Positions 47,176-60,150 of a stretch of DNA of 64,000 nt are shown in pieces. Positions within the stretch are counted from its first letter, which is position 1, and every line of letters begins with the position of its first letter. The translations under genes were made by a program, and so were the position numbers. Under the pieces are notes generated by a model. That model saw nothing but the letters and a program-made list of their open reading frames with translations, had not been told where the DNA came from and made no database searches. This stretch comes from Takakia lepidozioides (lineage: Eukaryota; Streptophyta; Takakiopsida; Takakiales; Takakiaceae). The stretch covers positions 13,082,001-13,146,000 of the forward strand of contig CM060731.1 in assembly GCA_030704615.1 (NCBI GenBank). The letters run 5' to 3'.

Positions 47176-49860
47176 CTTCTCCCCTTGCGAGTGCTGCTCT
47201 TTTTTGGAGGTGGGCTCTACCAAAAGGGACCTACCTACAAATGAAAGACAATATGAATAATATAAGAACTTAATGAGAGTGACATGGAACTGAGGGAGTG
47301 TAAACTCCAAAACTGGGGTTACACTGGGTTACACGACGAGGTGTGTAACTCCATTCGGGGTTACACAGAATGGATTGTAACTCCACTCGGTGGAACTCAT
47401 GTGTATCTGGTAATACTTGCACTCAAACACTAGGCTATATCTCTCCTCTAGTGCCTTTCGTGCTTAAAGACATTGTTGTTCTCCGGAAGTATTTTGGGAA
47501 GACCTCTAAGCACTATGGTAAGAAATGCCAGACCCTCATGTGACATCTCCTCAGTTTTGAGTTGGAAATTGATATTGATTTTGACGATATTCTCAGTGAA
47601 ATTTTCTGTCGCACTTTCACTTTTCTCTTCCTTCCACAATGAATATTGTTCACGCGTGTAATGGTTTGTGTTTTTATTCAATGGAGCGTTTGATCTTGCA
47701 TGTGTCTCGTTTATTCGTTGTACAATGCAATGGTTATGATATATTGTCACTCTTGAGGAGGGGGGGTCTCCCGTGCCTCAATATATTGCAGTTTTTTCTT
47801 CGTGCATGGATTGTATTTATGGAAAGTAGCTTGTTTATATTGTCACTCTTGAGGAGGGGGGGTGATCTCCCGTGCCTCAATATACTACAAATTTTTCTTT
47901 GTGAGTGGATTCTATTCATGAAAAGTAGTTCGTTTTGTTTTGCATCCCAGGGCATAAAGCTGTCCGCCTTTGATATATATGCAAGTTTTAGGGTCTCAGT
48001 TTTCTATGTATATTGAGGTGCATTCCCTATTGACACTTATTTGGGACATGGACGACAGGAGATCTGCCTACTTTCCTCGAATATGCACGGCCTTCCTATA
48101 TCTGAGTAAAGGGAGAATCACGTTAATGACATAATACCTCATGAAGCCTCATCTACTGTGATCAGAGAGGTCATTTACTTCTTTTTTTTAAAGTATATTA
48201 TTGGGAACAAATCAACCAAAGTATCTAAATCGCCTATTAACCCATAAGCGACTAGACCCGCTTTTGGATTTTGGGACAAAATCGGGACCTACCCTCGCAC
48301 GTCAGCCTGTAGCTACCTACCCCCGTTCATCCGCGTAGATGAACCGTACAAAGTCATACCTACCTACCATATGCGCAAGCACTCCAAATTTGGGGAGATT
48401 CCACCGTTTTGTTTGGGAGATTCTAACAATTGAAAATAGTGCATTTTCTGGAAAATGAAAAAAAAAACCAAAACTTCATGTTTGACCAAGTAAAAAATCA
48501 ATGTTGCAAAATTTTGTTGGGAGAAAAAGTGACATATTCTAGTGTAGTGCTACATCCCAACCCCTGACGCCAAATTTCAGGTGAATCTGTCAAAATTTTG
48601 GGGGTGCTTTGTATGTGAAATCTGGGGGGTAAATTGTCATTGTTTGGCTTTTTCCCCAAGTAGAGCCATGACATGATATTTGTTTTCTAATTCCTCTGGT
48701 AGGTAAGAGCACACTAGCATTACACATTACACAGTGCCTTGCCAAAAACATTTGGCATTTTGATAAAATCTGAGCCCTAGATGTTGTTTTCAAGATTCCT
48801 CATTTGGCTTGCTACATAGGCAAGTCAATGCTGAATTTGCACTTTTGAAAAATTCTAGGGAGGACAGCTTTTAATATTTGAGGGCGCTTTAAATTCGCAC
48901 TTATGCTTCTCCTTAACCCCCTCACTTTATCTTTGGGACCAACCTCCATCCTCACATACAGAGGAGGTGGACCTGGTGCCCAACTGAAGCGACCCCAATA
49001 GTGTTAATTTTTATCTATTATGAATTGGTATATTATATATTTGTTATTCTTAATTTCTTATGATATGTATAATTCTTATTTCTGGACTTTTGAAAGTCCA
49101 GATTTACTTAAAACTGAGTTCCTTGACCAGATTAATCTGCATGCAGGAACACTATGTTAATGAGATGGTGGGGCCCACCATACCAAGGCAGCTAGAAATT
49201 AACTAGAAATGAACTTTGTTCTTATTTTGAGAACTAACATATACATCAATTAAACTTATATTGTGCCGGTGGATTAGTAGCCTAGGTGGGCCTGACCTAT
49301 GCCTTATACATACCTCATCACATGAGATGGATGGACATGATGCCATTGCATGAGGTCATGATGACATGTATGCATGTGTACTTGCATGGTCTGATGATCT
49401 GGTGTGTCGACGCCCTTCATGCCCTTCAAGGGATATGATACACAAGGCATCGAGGGGACAGAGCCCCCAGACTAAATCCCTGGCCCACACCCTAAAAGTA
49501 TTTTTCCAAGTCCTGGGACCCATCCCATCATTCCTGGCAAAGCATGCCACAAAGGCCACATGGGTTAGCCCAAATCAAGAAGGGAATGACCGGATTTAGC
49601 CACATCAATGCAGGGGCATCAAGTACTTTAGCCACACTAATAGTTATATTTTGATCCCAAGATAACTACATGTGACTTAGAGCAGGTGATGTGACCCCTC
49701 CCCTTATTCACAAAGTCCTTCCCAATCATGGCTCACATGTGAGGAGCCTGGTCTTTGACCTCAAACCCTTCACACCCATGGGCAAACATAACTGGGCTTC
49801 AACCTTATATGGGCAAGCAAGCCAAATGATATTAGAAACTCCTTGGGCGGTGTTCCTAGA
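47176..49860. other. Intergenic, no gene recognised
   Basis: Holds a two-copy tandem repeat at 47740-47935. The remainder is AT-rich with short frames only. A stretch near 49082-49130 resembles 9120-9160 ('ATTTACTTAAAACTGAGTT'). Confidence 0.45.
47740..47935. repeat. Two ~110-bp tandem units with TCTCCCGTGC motif
   Basis: Each unit reads 'ATATTGTCACTCTTGAGGAGGGGGGG' (shortened here to its features: a 7-G run), then 'ATCTCCCGTGCCTCAATATA' or near it, then 'TTTTTCTT.GTG'. They share TCTCCCGTGC with the palindrome field at 7.6-8.6 kb. Confidence 0.7.
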
Positions 49861-49864
49861 GCCT

Positions 49865-50345
49865 TGCACTCGGCCCCTCATGGCCAGGTTAACCATGAAA
49901 GAGGTTATTTTCTCCTCTCACTATAATTAAGGGGCCTGATTTGTGGTTGCTACCAGGTAATTCCCTTTATTATTATTAAAAAAAAGAAAAAGAAACACAA
50001 TGCCGATGCCTATGAATGTGACCTCTAAAATGGTAGCTGCAGTGTATGTTGTGGAGGGTGTTATGGTGGAGAGGGTCAAATGCAAAGGCTTTATGGCCCT
50101 ACCACACCATTTGGGTCAATTTGAGGAACAGAAAAGGAAAAGTGCATAAAGCCCCTACCAACTGCTCGATGGGAGTGAGTACCTAATAATAATCTCATAC
50201 ATCAGTCATGTTTAAGTTTTCAAAAAACTAATTTTAAAGGGAAACACCTGGGAGCGACAGCTCACAAATCAGACCCCTTAATTATGTGAGAGGGAAAAAT
50301 AACCTCTTTCAGAGTAACCGGCTTTCGCATGGGACACTGCCCAAG
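49865..50345. repeat. Inverted repeat pair (~100-bp arms)
   Basis: 49880-49975 ('GAAAGAGGTTATTTTCTCC', 'TAATTAAGGGGCCTGATTTG', 'CCAGGTAATTCCCTTTA') is matched by the reverse complement of 50230-50320. The loop is about 260 bp. Similar sequence order suggests two opposite copies of one small non-autonomous element or one long hairpin element. Confidence 0.65.
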
Positions 50346-52880
50346 AGGTCCATGTTGTGACTGAGCGAGTGATAAGTAAACATATTTCAAGGAACATGGG
50401 AAGATTGGTCTATCTTTGTGCACGAACTAGTGCACAACCAAAATGTGGTGGTTGTTGTTTGTTGGACGAATCTTGGTCTGTGGAGGAGGAGGAAGAAGAC
50501 TCCCTAGTAAGAGCCACTTCGCCTTAAGGCTACTGTCTCCTCTTGGGGGGGGCATGGTATGTGGATAGTGTAAACATGGTGCATTACACATAAAAATATG
50601 AGAAGGATGACGCAGAAGGAAGCGTAAATTATGGTGCTTTACAAGACTTTAGGCAATGCTCTAAAGTCATTTCAACAACTTTATTTGACTTCTCGTTAGA
50701 TGTCCTTTCAAGGGGCGAAAAAGAGGGAAAAAGAAAGGGAAAGGAACAAGTGTCCGACTGTTGATGTAGACTTGTCAACCCAGAGACCTGAGTTTGACCG
50801 TCTCCTCCTCCCATACAGAGTGCCTGAATGAAAGGGGCCGCTAAGAATGATTTTGACCCGTGGTGTCAGTGCATCCATGGTGAGTCCCCACCCATAGATG
50901 TAGGACAGTGGTTGGAGACTTAAATGATCCAGCACAACCCCAATCATAGCACAGGATTCTCTTTACTGCATCTGCCCTCCTTTTATGGCATACCTGCCAT
51001 CAGTGCCGGCTCCCTATATGTGTTCTTGGGGTCGTTGGGATGTCTTGATTCTGGAGGGAGCAAAAAATATTTTAGCGCTTGGGTCGTTGGGATGTCTTGA
51101 TTCTGGAGTGAGCAAAAAATGTTTAGCGTCTGATGGAGTTCCTACCATGTAAGGTACAATGGCTTCATTGATGGACTGATGGTGGAAGTTTTATTAGTTA
51201 ACTATCAGGACCAAATTTAGAGGCACGTTCACTCATGCAGATACATAGCTGTGACACGGAGCTGGACCCACCCTATTATAACTACTCTGCTGCTGCCGAT
51301 CCAAATTATACCGTTGCTTTCATGCACTCCAGAGGTGCATTATAACTGTTACTAGTTAGTACCTTCATGGTTACTTACAGGCTCATCAATTTTCATTCAC
51401 TGAGTGATCCACTCATCTAGTCTATCAGTGCCTTTACGTTAATATATATATGTGAAGCGTTTGTGTGCAGTGACAGATGTTCGCACTTGTCTTCCTCTAA
51501 CTCTATTCTTATATCACTACTTGTCCTATTGGTCGGAGTGAAAAGGTGAGGGAAACACCCCGGGTGGCCAGGTGAAGGATGTCAGAGTAAATGACGTGTT
51601 GATTTTGAAGAGTTATTTCTAGGCGGCCCTTCAAGGGAGTTATGTAGCATCTGCAGGGCTGTTTGTTGTAAGTAGGCCCTTGAGTGCAGTGTGAAGAGCA
51701 GCCCAACAACACAAATCCTTTTTGTAGTTTTGCAGGGCACTTTCTGCAGTAGTTCAAGTGATTTTGAAGGGAACCTTGGGCTCAAAATTCAGTGACCATA
51801 ACCCCAGTGACAAATTGGGCCATACCCATAAATCAACATAGACATTGGGCCTGCAACCACCTTCCGCTCTTCAATGTCAGTTGACTCTGCAGAGATGAGA
51901 AAATGGGTGACGTGGCCGCACTTAGTGGCACCCCATCAGTGCCTCTGCTGTCAGCTCTTGCCTGCCTGCAGTTTCGTTGATTGGACAACACAGCATGAAA
52001 GGTATAATTCAGTTCACATATATAGCTACTGTTTGACTTTAAAAGGATCCATCATCCGGGAGGTAAGTAGGTAAGACCTCCATTCCTGGATGGATGGGAG
52101 CGAATTGGGTGTTTGATGTGAATGACATGGGAGAACTGGGTGCCAGCTAGATAGTCAGGACTCAGAATGGACGTAGTAACATTTCTGCTATTCTGACTGT
52201 CACATAATGCCCCTTCATTCAATGAATCAATCAAAGACAACTCCTAAATATGTACTGAACTTGCTTCCCTTCCACTTTTTTTTTTTTTTTTTAAAGAAAA
52301 GGGACAGAAGCCCTGTCCACTCTTGTCTCAACAACAAATCTGGCAGTTACGTAAGACGTTGAATGTTTTGAATTCTATATCTATTTTTCTCTAGGGAAAC
52401 CTGGGGGAAGAATGAACAATGAACCCCCTTTTCATATAAGCTATGAAGCACGATGGGGAATCGTGATTCTCTCTCAGTTTTTCCGTGCCCCAAAGAGGCG
52501 AATCGTCCACGGCCGTCCACGTCGAAGCCCACGAGAAGGGGACGATCGTCGAGGAGAAGGGATTGGAGCAACGATCGTGGACGTGCGCAATTAACCAAGT
52601 TTAGGGCGCTTGAATGGCGATAGTTGGGCAGCCGCGCGGTCAGCCGCGCAGGGCCCAACCGCGGGTGGGCATGCGGGGAGGGAGAGGGGGGAGAGTTAGA
52701 GCGCGATTAGGTGGAAAGCGCGTGGCGTCTGAGCGATTGATGTGTGTGGGAGAGACGAGGAGGTGGGCATGCACAAAGCTCTGGCTCTGCTCCACAGCTC
52801 AAAGGAGCCTTGAGCAGCTCGAGAGGTAGTCCAGCAAGTCGCAATTGTGTTGCAGTTGCAGGCCAAGCTGTAATCGCTCG
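50346..52880. other. Intergenic, upstream of the reductase gene
   Basis: No gene recognised. A tandem duplication of ~53 bp lies at 51027-51131 ('GGTCGTTGGGATGTCTTGATT' core). From 52440 the composition becomes GC-richer, as before the GGPP synthase gene, and is probably the promoter. Confidence 0.45.
51027..51131 (+). repeat. Tandem duplication, ~53-bp unit
   Basis: Two head-to-tail copies differ at only a few positions: 'GGGTCGTTGGGATGTCTTG' followed by 'ATTCTGGAG.GAGCAAAAAAT'. This is a young local duplication. Confidence 0.8.
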
Positions 52881-52881
52881 C

Positions 52882-52890
52882 ATATATATA
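52882..52890 (+). promoter_or_regulatory. Candidate TATA box of the reductase gene
   Basis: ATATATATA at 52882-52890, in otherwise mixed-composition DNA 270 bp before the start codon. A transcription start near 52915 would leave a ~245-nt leader. Confidence 0.4.
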
Positions 52891-53161
52891 CTGAGCTGGG
52901 AACTAACGTTGTTGGTTCTGCTCAGCTACGGACAGCGAGGAGTCTGTGGAGCAGGCGGGCACAGTATCGAGTAGAGCTAGTACTTTCCGGGACATGTAGG
53001 AAGACAGTTGTGAGCGACATTGTTATGTATGAGCTACCTCTTTGGTTCCTGGCTATTATCAGAGGATAAGGGACTTGCAGCAGAGGATAGATTTCTCTGG
53101 CTGTATTGTGGACACATTCAACAGTTGTGGGTAATCTTGACAGAGTCTGAAGTGACGTACT

Positions 53162-56100
53162 ATGGAAGCAATCTGCCATCCCACTGGTCCTGCAGTGTGT
53201 GCTCCAGTTGGAAGTACCAGTAATAAAAAACAGTCATCTCTGGCGTCTGCAGCTGTGGATTGTGGAAGTAAAAGTGGAGGGTTGGTTCCAGCTCTATCAT
53301 GCAGGTCCAATGCATTGTTATTGAGAAGTGGTGCTGCCAAGAGGAATGTTCGTGTTTGGAGCTTGGAATTCCGCAGTGAAGCATCAGCAGGTATTGAGGA
53401 AACGGTCTCTGCCCAGGCTGACTCTGTTGATCGGACCAGAAGGAGCTTAGAAGAGGCTGTTAACGGTGTCCACCCTACTTCAGTAAATGGACTATCTGTG
53501 GCTGGGAATACCGCGAATGAAGAAAATCTGAATGGAGATTTTGTGAATGGTACTTCCAACGGGGTGGCTTACAATGGAGTCACTCACTACGTTGTTTCAA
53601 CCGCTGTTCCGTCATTTAACAATGCATCACAAAACGGATCCGCGAATGGAACCAGTGTTGATGCAACATCCCACAATGTTTCTGTAAATGGGGCTATCAT
53701 TAATGGTGTTGCTTCCAAGAGAGCCAATGGAGTTGCAGTGAATGGAGTAACTGTGAATGGAGCTGCTTTGAGGGGAAGTGGTGTGAATGGGACTCTCGGA
53801 ATGTCTGCTGTGAATGGAACTGCCATTCGGAAGATTGAGCCTAAGAGGCCTATCGTAATGCCTTCACAGGTTCCAGGACCGCCACTAGAGGAAGACGAGG
53901 GTTTTTCAGAGCTGCCAAAGGATCTCAAAGCTAACGGTAGACCATTGACGCGTCCTATTGCTGTTGGATCTACGCCAGCTGTAATTGACTTAACCAAGCT
54001 CAACGGAAACGGTGCAGCTACCACCACCCTTCCTAGAACAACTATTGAAACTTTTGGCAGTCCAGTACAGGAAGGTCTGGGGATCTTGAAGTTTCTGAAG
54101 GGGAAACACATTCTTGTGACTGGGGCCACAGGCTTCCTTGCTAAAGGTATTCCGTTCAAGCATTTCAGTCTGTTGATATTTCGAAGCTTTGCCTATTCTT
54201 TAGAAAATGTGGTGCCAATTTATCTAAGCTCTTTGTGATGTGATCTGGACTTCTGAAGTTATTGCATATTGTTGATTAAGAGCAGGTGCAGGGTAAGCTG
54301 GGGGGAAGTAACTTGTGAGCTTGTTGTCAGCAACGTTTGTAACAGTGTTTTCTGACACGTCGTCTGAATGGTTATAGTACTCGTGGAGAAGATATTGAGA
54401 GTGCAACCAGATGTTGGTCAGCTCTATCTGCTCATTCAACCTCACAGTAATGCAACAGCAGAACAAAGACTTCATAGCAAGGTAAGACAGCTCCCTCTTT
54501 CACACCAGCTTATGTGGAATTTAGAAGATTTCTTGCTTGTCATATCTATTTTCACATAATTGCAATCCAGTTGGCCTACCATCATTCCCCACATGCATTT
54601 CTTCTCACTGTACTGTCCTGATCAGTATCAGAATTGAAAGAGGGTTTCTAAGTAGCTTTGATTACCTCGCTTTTCCAAACCTCACTGAGCAGCTGTGAAA
54701 GAATAGATATTGATTTGACATCTGTGGCCCAAATTAGTTCTAACCCTCTCTTGAGCCTGCAGGTCATAAATTCCCCATTGTTCAAGCTTTTACGATCTCA
54801 ACATGAAGGTGACTATGAAAAGTTTATGAAAGAAAAGCTCACTGCTGTGGACGGCACTATCTCTGTTGATGGACTTGGTCTCGAAAGCAATTTGGCAAAG
54901 GAGCTTGCAAGCACAGTGGATGTGATTGTCAGCTCAGCTGCAACCACAGCCTTTGATGAAAGGTGTGCAAATTGTCGCACTCCTTTTATAGGTTTGCTGG
55001 GCTTTCACAGTGAGATAAGTTTGATAGCTCTCTTTTCCAAGTGCCATTTATTGATTGCCCAAGATCTACCTTGTAAAGTGGTCTTAAGATGCGGTTAGCT
55101 GTTGGCCCTCTTTCCATTGGCTCCCCTTCAGGTTGTCTTGCTACTGTATAATCAGTTTCTAGGTGTAGGACAATGTTTTTGGTATTGAAGCCATTTTTTA
55201 CATCCATTATTGGAATTCCTCCCAGGTACGATGTTGCATTGAACATCAACACTCAGGGGCCCAAAAGATTACTTGACTTTGGCAAACGCTGCCCAAATCT
55301 ACAACTCTTTTTGCATGTTTCAACTGGTAAGGCTCGACCTGCTTTTCTTGATTGGCTGAGTAGGAAATGAATTGTCAGACTTCCCAGGAAACACCAATTT
55401 TGCCTCTGATGTGTAATTTGACGTTTCTGATTAATTTCTACATGTTTTCTTCAAAGTTGCCAAAATTTGTATTTAGATGGCAATTACAGTAGTCTTTGAT
55501 TATGTAGCGAATGCATCAACCATAAGGATTTGAAATCTTGAAGTGCAGGTACTCTGTTATTTCTGGGTTTGCAAATGTCTATATGTTTGATTTTGTCTAG
55601 TGAGGGGATCCAATAAATACATTTGTCCTCACTTTTATTAATGTTGTCCTGCAGCCTTTGTGAATGGTCAAAGGCAGGGTCGCACACCAGAAAAGCCCTT
55701 CAGGATGGGTGAAAGCATTTCCAAGGAGATGCTGGGAGAGGAAGCAGTGCCAGAGCTTAGTGTGGCAACTGAACTCTCATTGGCAGAAAAAGAGCTTAGT
55801 GACATTGAGGCCAATGTTGGTAATTGTGGTTCTCTTAAAGAAGATGCAGGGAGAAAGCTTATAGACAAGAAGATGATGGACCTGGGTTTGAAACGGTGAG
55901 CTTTATTTATAGGCCACCTTGCTTGTTGCTCACGCTACATTGTCTTTCCATTAGAGAACTTACAGATTTTATGTGATATTTATGTCTAGTCGTCTCTTAA
56001 TTTCAACCTGGTAGTACCTTTCTTCCTTGTAGTGTTAAGGTTGAACCTCAGCTGTCAGAACAATTAATGATATCCTTGGTCCATGTAAGCAGGGCACAGC

Positions 56101-58756
56101 TGTTTGGGTGGCAAGATACATATGTTTTCTCCAAGGCAATGGGAGAGATGCTCTTGAATGAGCACCGTGAAGATGTCCCCGTCGTTGTGCTGCGGCCAAG
56201 TGTGGTCGAGAGCACCTTTGCAGAACCTTTTTCAGGCTGGATGGAGGGCATCCGGTAATAAAGCAGCACACTTATCCTTTCACTTGTAGAACTAACAGAC
56301 AGAGAAACATATGCTGAGACTCAAACCGTTTAGGCCTTACCTGTGCTGACTGCTTCAAGATTATTCCATTTCATACTCATTGCCGTGCTGTGAAATTAGA
56401 AGCTTATAGCCATTCAGTAGTTAAAAAGAATATAGAGGTCAGGTATGGGCAAAAGAACTTTATGTGGAAAGCCTTTCTCCCTGGGCTGTAGCAATTAAAT
56501 TTTCAAGCCACAGTGGCATATCAACTAAAGCATACCAACCTCAGCTGGATGAACGGTTAATTGAGTTTGTATTCTAGATTTGTTTTGATTTTTCTGAATG
56601 CTGTGGTAAATCTGTCCTGTTTATGACTGCAGGATGATGGATCCCATTGTACTAGCGTATGGTAAAGGCCAAATGACCGGATTCCTGGTAGATCCCCGAG
56701 GAGTACTGGATGTGGTTTGTACCTGGACCTGGGAAACCTAATTGCAGTATAAAGCTGGATTTTTAGGTGTGGTAGAGAAGGGGTGATCTAGTTCATGGCT
56801 GCCTACCAGACGTTGAGTCTGAGAATAGTGGCCTCTGTGGGCGTGCCTCAAAAGTCACCCTGCAGTCGACTGCTTCCTGCTGCCTTCTCTATCAAGTCCT
56901 TTTTGAAGCTTAGCTTCTCTCTGTATTACTGGGTTTCGTAATTGAATAGCTGATTACTGAAGCTTCTTTGAGATGATTGTTGTTAACTGTATTTAACAAT
57001 GTGTGGAATTTTGACCTAGCATTGTAGAATACATCCCAAGGCCCCTTCAAGGAAAGTTGCTCCGGCAGTATTCTTGGCTGATTTTTTAGTCTCAGTCATG
57101 TGACTTGTTTGAAGCCTTTGTCTAACAGGTACCGGCAGATATGGTTGTAAATGCTATTTTGGCTGCAATGGCAAAGCATGCTCAACATCCAGGCTTATCA
57201 GTCTACCAAGTAGCATCGTCAGTGGTGAACCCATTGATTATGGACACACTGGCAGATGTAATGCTGGATCACTTCACAAAGGATCCAATGTTGGATAGAG
57301 CTGGGAAGCCTATTAAAGTAAAGCGAATGTGCCTCCTTCAAAATATGCAAGCATTTTTACTATACATGTGGTTCAACTATCAGTTGCCTATCCAGGTATC
57401 CCCATTCGTCCATTGAGTCCAGGTGTGTGGTCTGCTTTTCCAATGCCAAGTTGAACTAGGGTTCGTGTAAGTTTATCAGTTCTCCCAGACTCTACCTGTT
57501 AGTTTCACAGGTTTTGCCTAAACTTCACTCCAGCATTAGATTTGTCGTGGTGAAGCAGTATTTGTGAGATGCAACCTCATGTTCTTGGTTCCGGGCATAG
57601 AGATGCTGGGAGACTAGATATAGGTCTGTTTTCCTTCTTTTTAGATATACCCTGCTGTGTGTTATCTGGTGGTTCAAACCTTTCGAGCAACTTAGCCCCA
57701 CGTTTCCATGGTCGTCTCTTTGTTCATTTCAGCTCCTGCTTCTTCATGCACCATGAACTCTGGAGGTTTTTTGCACGCGATTGTGCCTAGCTCCAGTGCT
57801 GACATTAGAAAAACTTACCCTCTGTCTGTAGAGTAGATTCCAGGCGTTCAGCATTTGTTGTTCTGTGCTAACAGATTTAGACTTTGAAAGATATTCATTT
57901 GTTGGAGTCTGTGAGGCTTCCTGAAGTGCATGGGTATTCACGGTTTTGATGGAGCTTTGCCACGTCTCATGTGCAGCTGTTCAAGTTTATACCTTGGCAG
58001 AAGAGTGGGAGAATGACAGAGAAGCGTAATCAGATATTGCTCAAAACTTTGGAACAATTCAACTATCTGGCTGGCATTTACAAGCCCTACACATTCTATG
58101 GTGGCAGGTGTGTATTTCACTACCTCTTTATTGCCTTTTGTGCCTTTCCATCCAGAGGGGGGATTGAAGACTTTAATTTGCCACAGGTGTTTGAGCGGAA
58201 ACTAAGACGTATTAGACATCCGTATAGAAGGCCAGTAGTACTGTCAGGGTGCTTCTTTTGTTTGTATACCTTGAGTGTTGGCTTGACAACTAGGTAGATT
58301 GAGCATTGCATTAGAGGGAACCTGCAGGTCTGTCCTGGATTGGTTTGAAATCCTGAAAGTGAGATCCATCCCTGGAATCTGTTGTGTCTACGAATGAAAT
58401 ATTCTTACTGGGAAGCAGAGGAGATCTACTAGTTTGATTTCAGGTTTCGAGAATGTGTTGCCATACTTCAATCTAGAATTGTGTGTCACTGCATTGCATC
58501 AAACACCAGATCTACATGTCCACGCACGGTGCGTGCAAGTAGACTGTCACTCCTTTCAGCCAGTTTGATTATAGGTTTCTGGGTGCACAGATTCGATGTG
58601 GTGAACACGGAACGGCTATCTAAGGAGCTATCGGCAGATGAGCTTGAGAGATTTGGGTTCAATGTCCGGGCAATAGACTGGTCCAACTATCTTCACAACA
58701 TCCACTTTCCCGGCTTGAGGCAATACGTTCTTAAGGGTCGTGGAACTAAGAACTAG
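53162..58756 (+). CDS. Fatty acyl-CoA/ACP reductase, MS2 (FAR2) type, 10 exons
   Basis: Reduces fatty acyl thioesters to primary alcohols, used for sporopollenin and surface lipids. Exons: 53162-54146, 54378-54481, 54763-54962, 55226-55326, 55655-55895, 56093-56254, 56633-56714, 57129-57395, 57977-58107, 58591-58756. All introns are GT-AG and keep frame, giving 812 residues. Features: Ser/Ala-rich N-terminus that may be a plastid leader; Asn-Gly-rich segment 100-220; NAD(P)H-binding TGATGFLAK at 320-328; RPSVVEST after the active-site YVFSK at 554-558; PGFLVDP-like segment ([13 protein letters not shown]); and the C-terminal reductase domain from about 626 ending in [13 protein letters not shown]. 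Plant MS2 proteins are about 600-620 residues; the excess lies in the N-terminus. An in-frame TGA nine bases upstream fixes the start at 53162. All catalytic residues are present. Confidence 0.95.
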
Positions 58757-59984
58757 AGGTGTCCAGAACTACATGAGATCAGGAGCAGGTCTACAATCGA
58801 AGTCTTGTAGTTTTAGCGTTCTTTGATTTAGATGTCTAAATGTGATACATACTATAGAGTCCAATCATCCCCTTGGAAGTCTCGATTGCATGAGGCCATC
58901 CCCTTCCCAAATAACGCCATAAACTAGGTACAGTCATGGCCAAATGGTGCAGTGTGAGCGTGTATGAATCTCTCATGCATACTACAAGAGGGCAGTGAGA
59001 GGCAGTGCCCCAGGTCACTCTGGTTTTAAATACACCCAGAATGTAATGGGCAACAAATCCAATGCTTCCATTATTGTGAAGTCTCTTCCCACGGTGGAGG
59101 TCCATCCAGATTGTGTGGACCTTCGTAAACTGAGAAGAGTGGATCCATAACCCTGTAAATTTGTAGCTAGGGGAGCAAGCGAAGGATACCTCGTCTGGGT
59201 TTTCGTAGTACAGATCACGTGTAATTTTAAGACCACTTCTATGACGTCTTTCTTCTTTTGGTCTTGGACACTTCTACGAACCCGTCACGGTGCCTGTCTC
59301 TTACAAGATTGTGTCAAAACATGTATGTAAATATGCAACTTTACCCACTTTTCCTTCGTCCATAATGGTTGGATTAGCAATCAATTTGATACTTTTTTCA
59401 TAATTGCTAAATGAAATGGTAGTTTACTTTCGTAGTATGTTCTATCCGTATTCTGCTCCACATTTGCTTAGTCGAGACTTGACAGGTAGAATGCGAATTC
59501 ATCATCTAAACCACGAAATGTTCACTGCAGACGACCACATGCTGTAGAATGAGAACTAAGATGTTGAGGTTATGACGATCAGGCCTTCGATGTCGTTTGT
59601 AGGCACTTTTGGGGGATGAATCCCCAAATACTAAGTAGGGGTGTAAAATGACAGATTGAGAAGCAGCCCCAATCTGAGAGTGTGCATGTTCGAAACTTTT
59701 GTGCACACTGAAACATTTTGAGAAAATTTTCGATGACAGTCTTCAGAAACCATCCCCAACATGAGACAACAGGTCACCTCTGATACAATATGTAATCTAT
59801 CTAGATAAGCTTGATGGTACGAAATTCCGATACAGTGTGGCTCCTTAGTTTCTTTCCAGAAGGGGATACAAGGGTTCTAATTTGGTGCTTGGATTGAAGG
59901 GGAAATTTGGTTCATTCTTGAGAGTTTCTCAAAGAAGAGTATTGATAAAGAGTACCAGTCTGAAACCACAAAAGAGAAATTATA
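58757..59984. other. 3' flank of the reductase gene
   Basis: Probable 3' UTR followed by intergenic DNA. No gene or repeat recognised. Confidence 0.5.
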
Positions 59985-60150
59985 CAGACTTGCTGCAACA
60001 GAATGTGTCGGGATAATAGATGCCAGCGGGATAGTTGAATTGTTCTCAAGTCTTGATCAATATCTGTGCTATTATGTTCTCCCACTTTTCAGCCATGGGA
60101 CATACTTGGACAGTTACACATTAGAAATGGCAAGGCTCCATCAAAACTTC
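59985..60150 (-). pseudogene. Inverted relic of reductase exon 9
   Basis: The reverse complement aligns by eye along about 165 bp with 57940-58107: the intron tail before exon 9 (the 'GGCAAAGCTCCATCAAAAC'-type segment in reverse) and most of the exon ('GATAGTTGAATTGTTC', 'CAATATCTG', 'CATTC' in reverse orientation). Many substitutions occur. Intron sequence is included, so this is a DNA-level duplication and not a retrocopy. No other exon was found around it. Confidence 0.8.

Noticed and set aside
53587-54159. 190-codon minus-strand frame
   Set aside because: Exact shadow of reductase exon 1, produced by the NG-repeat codons read in reverse.
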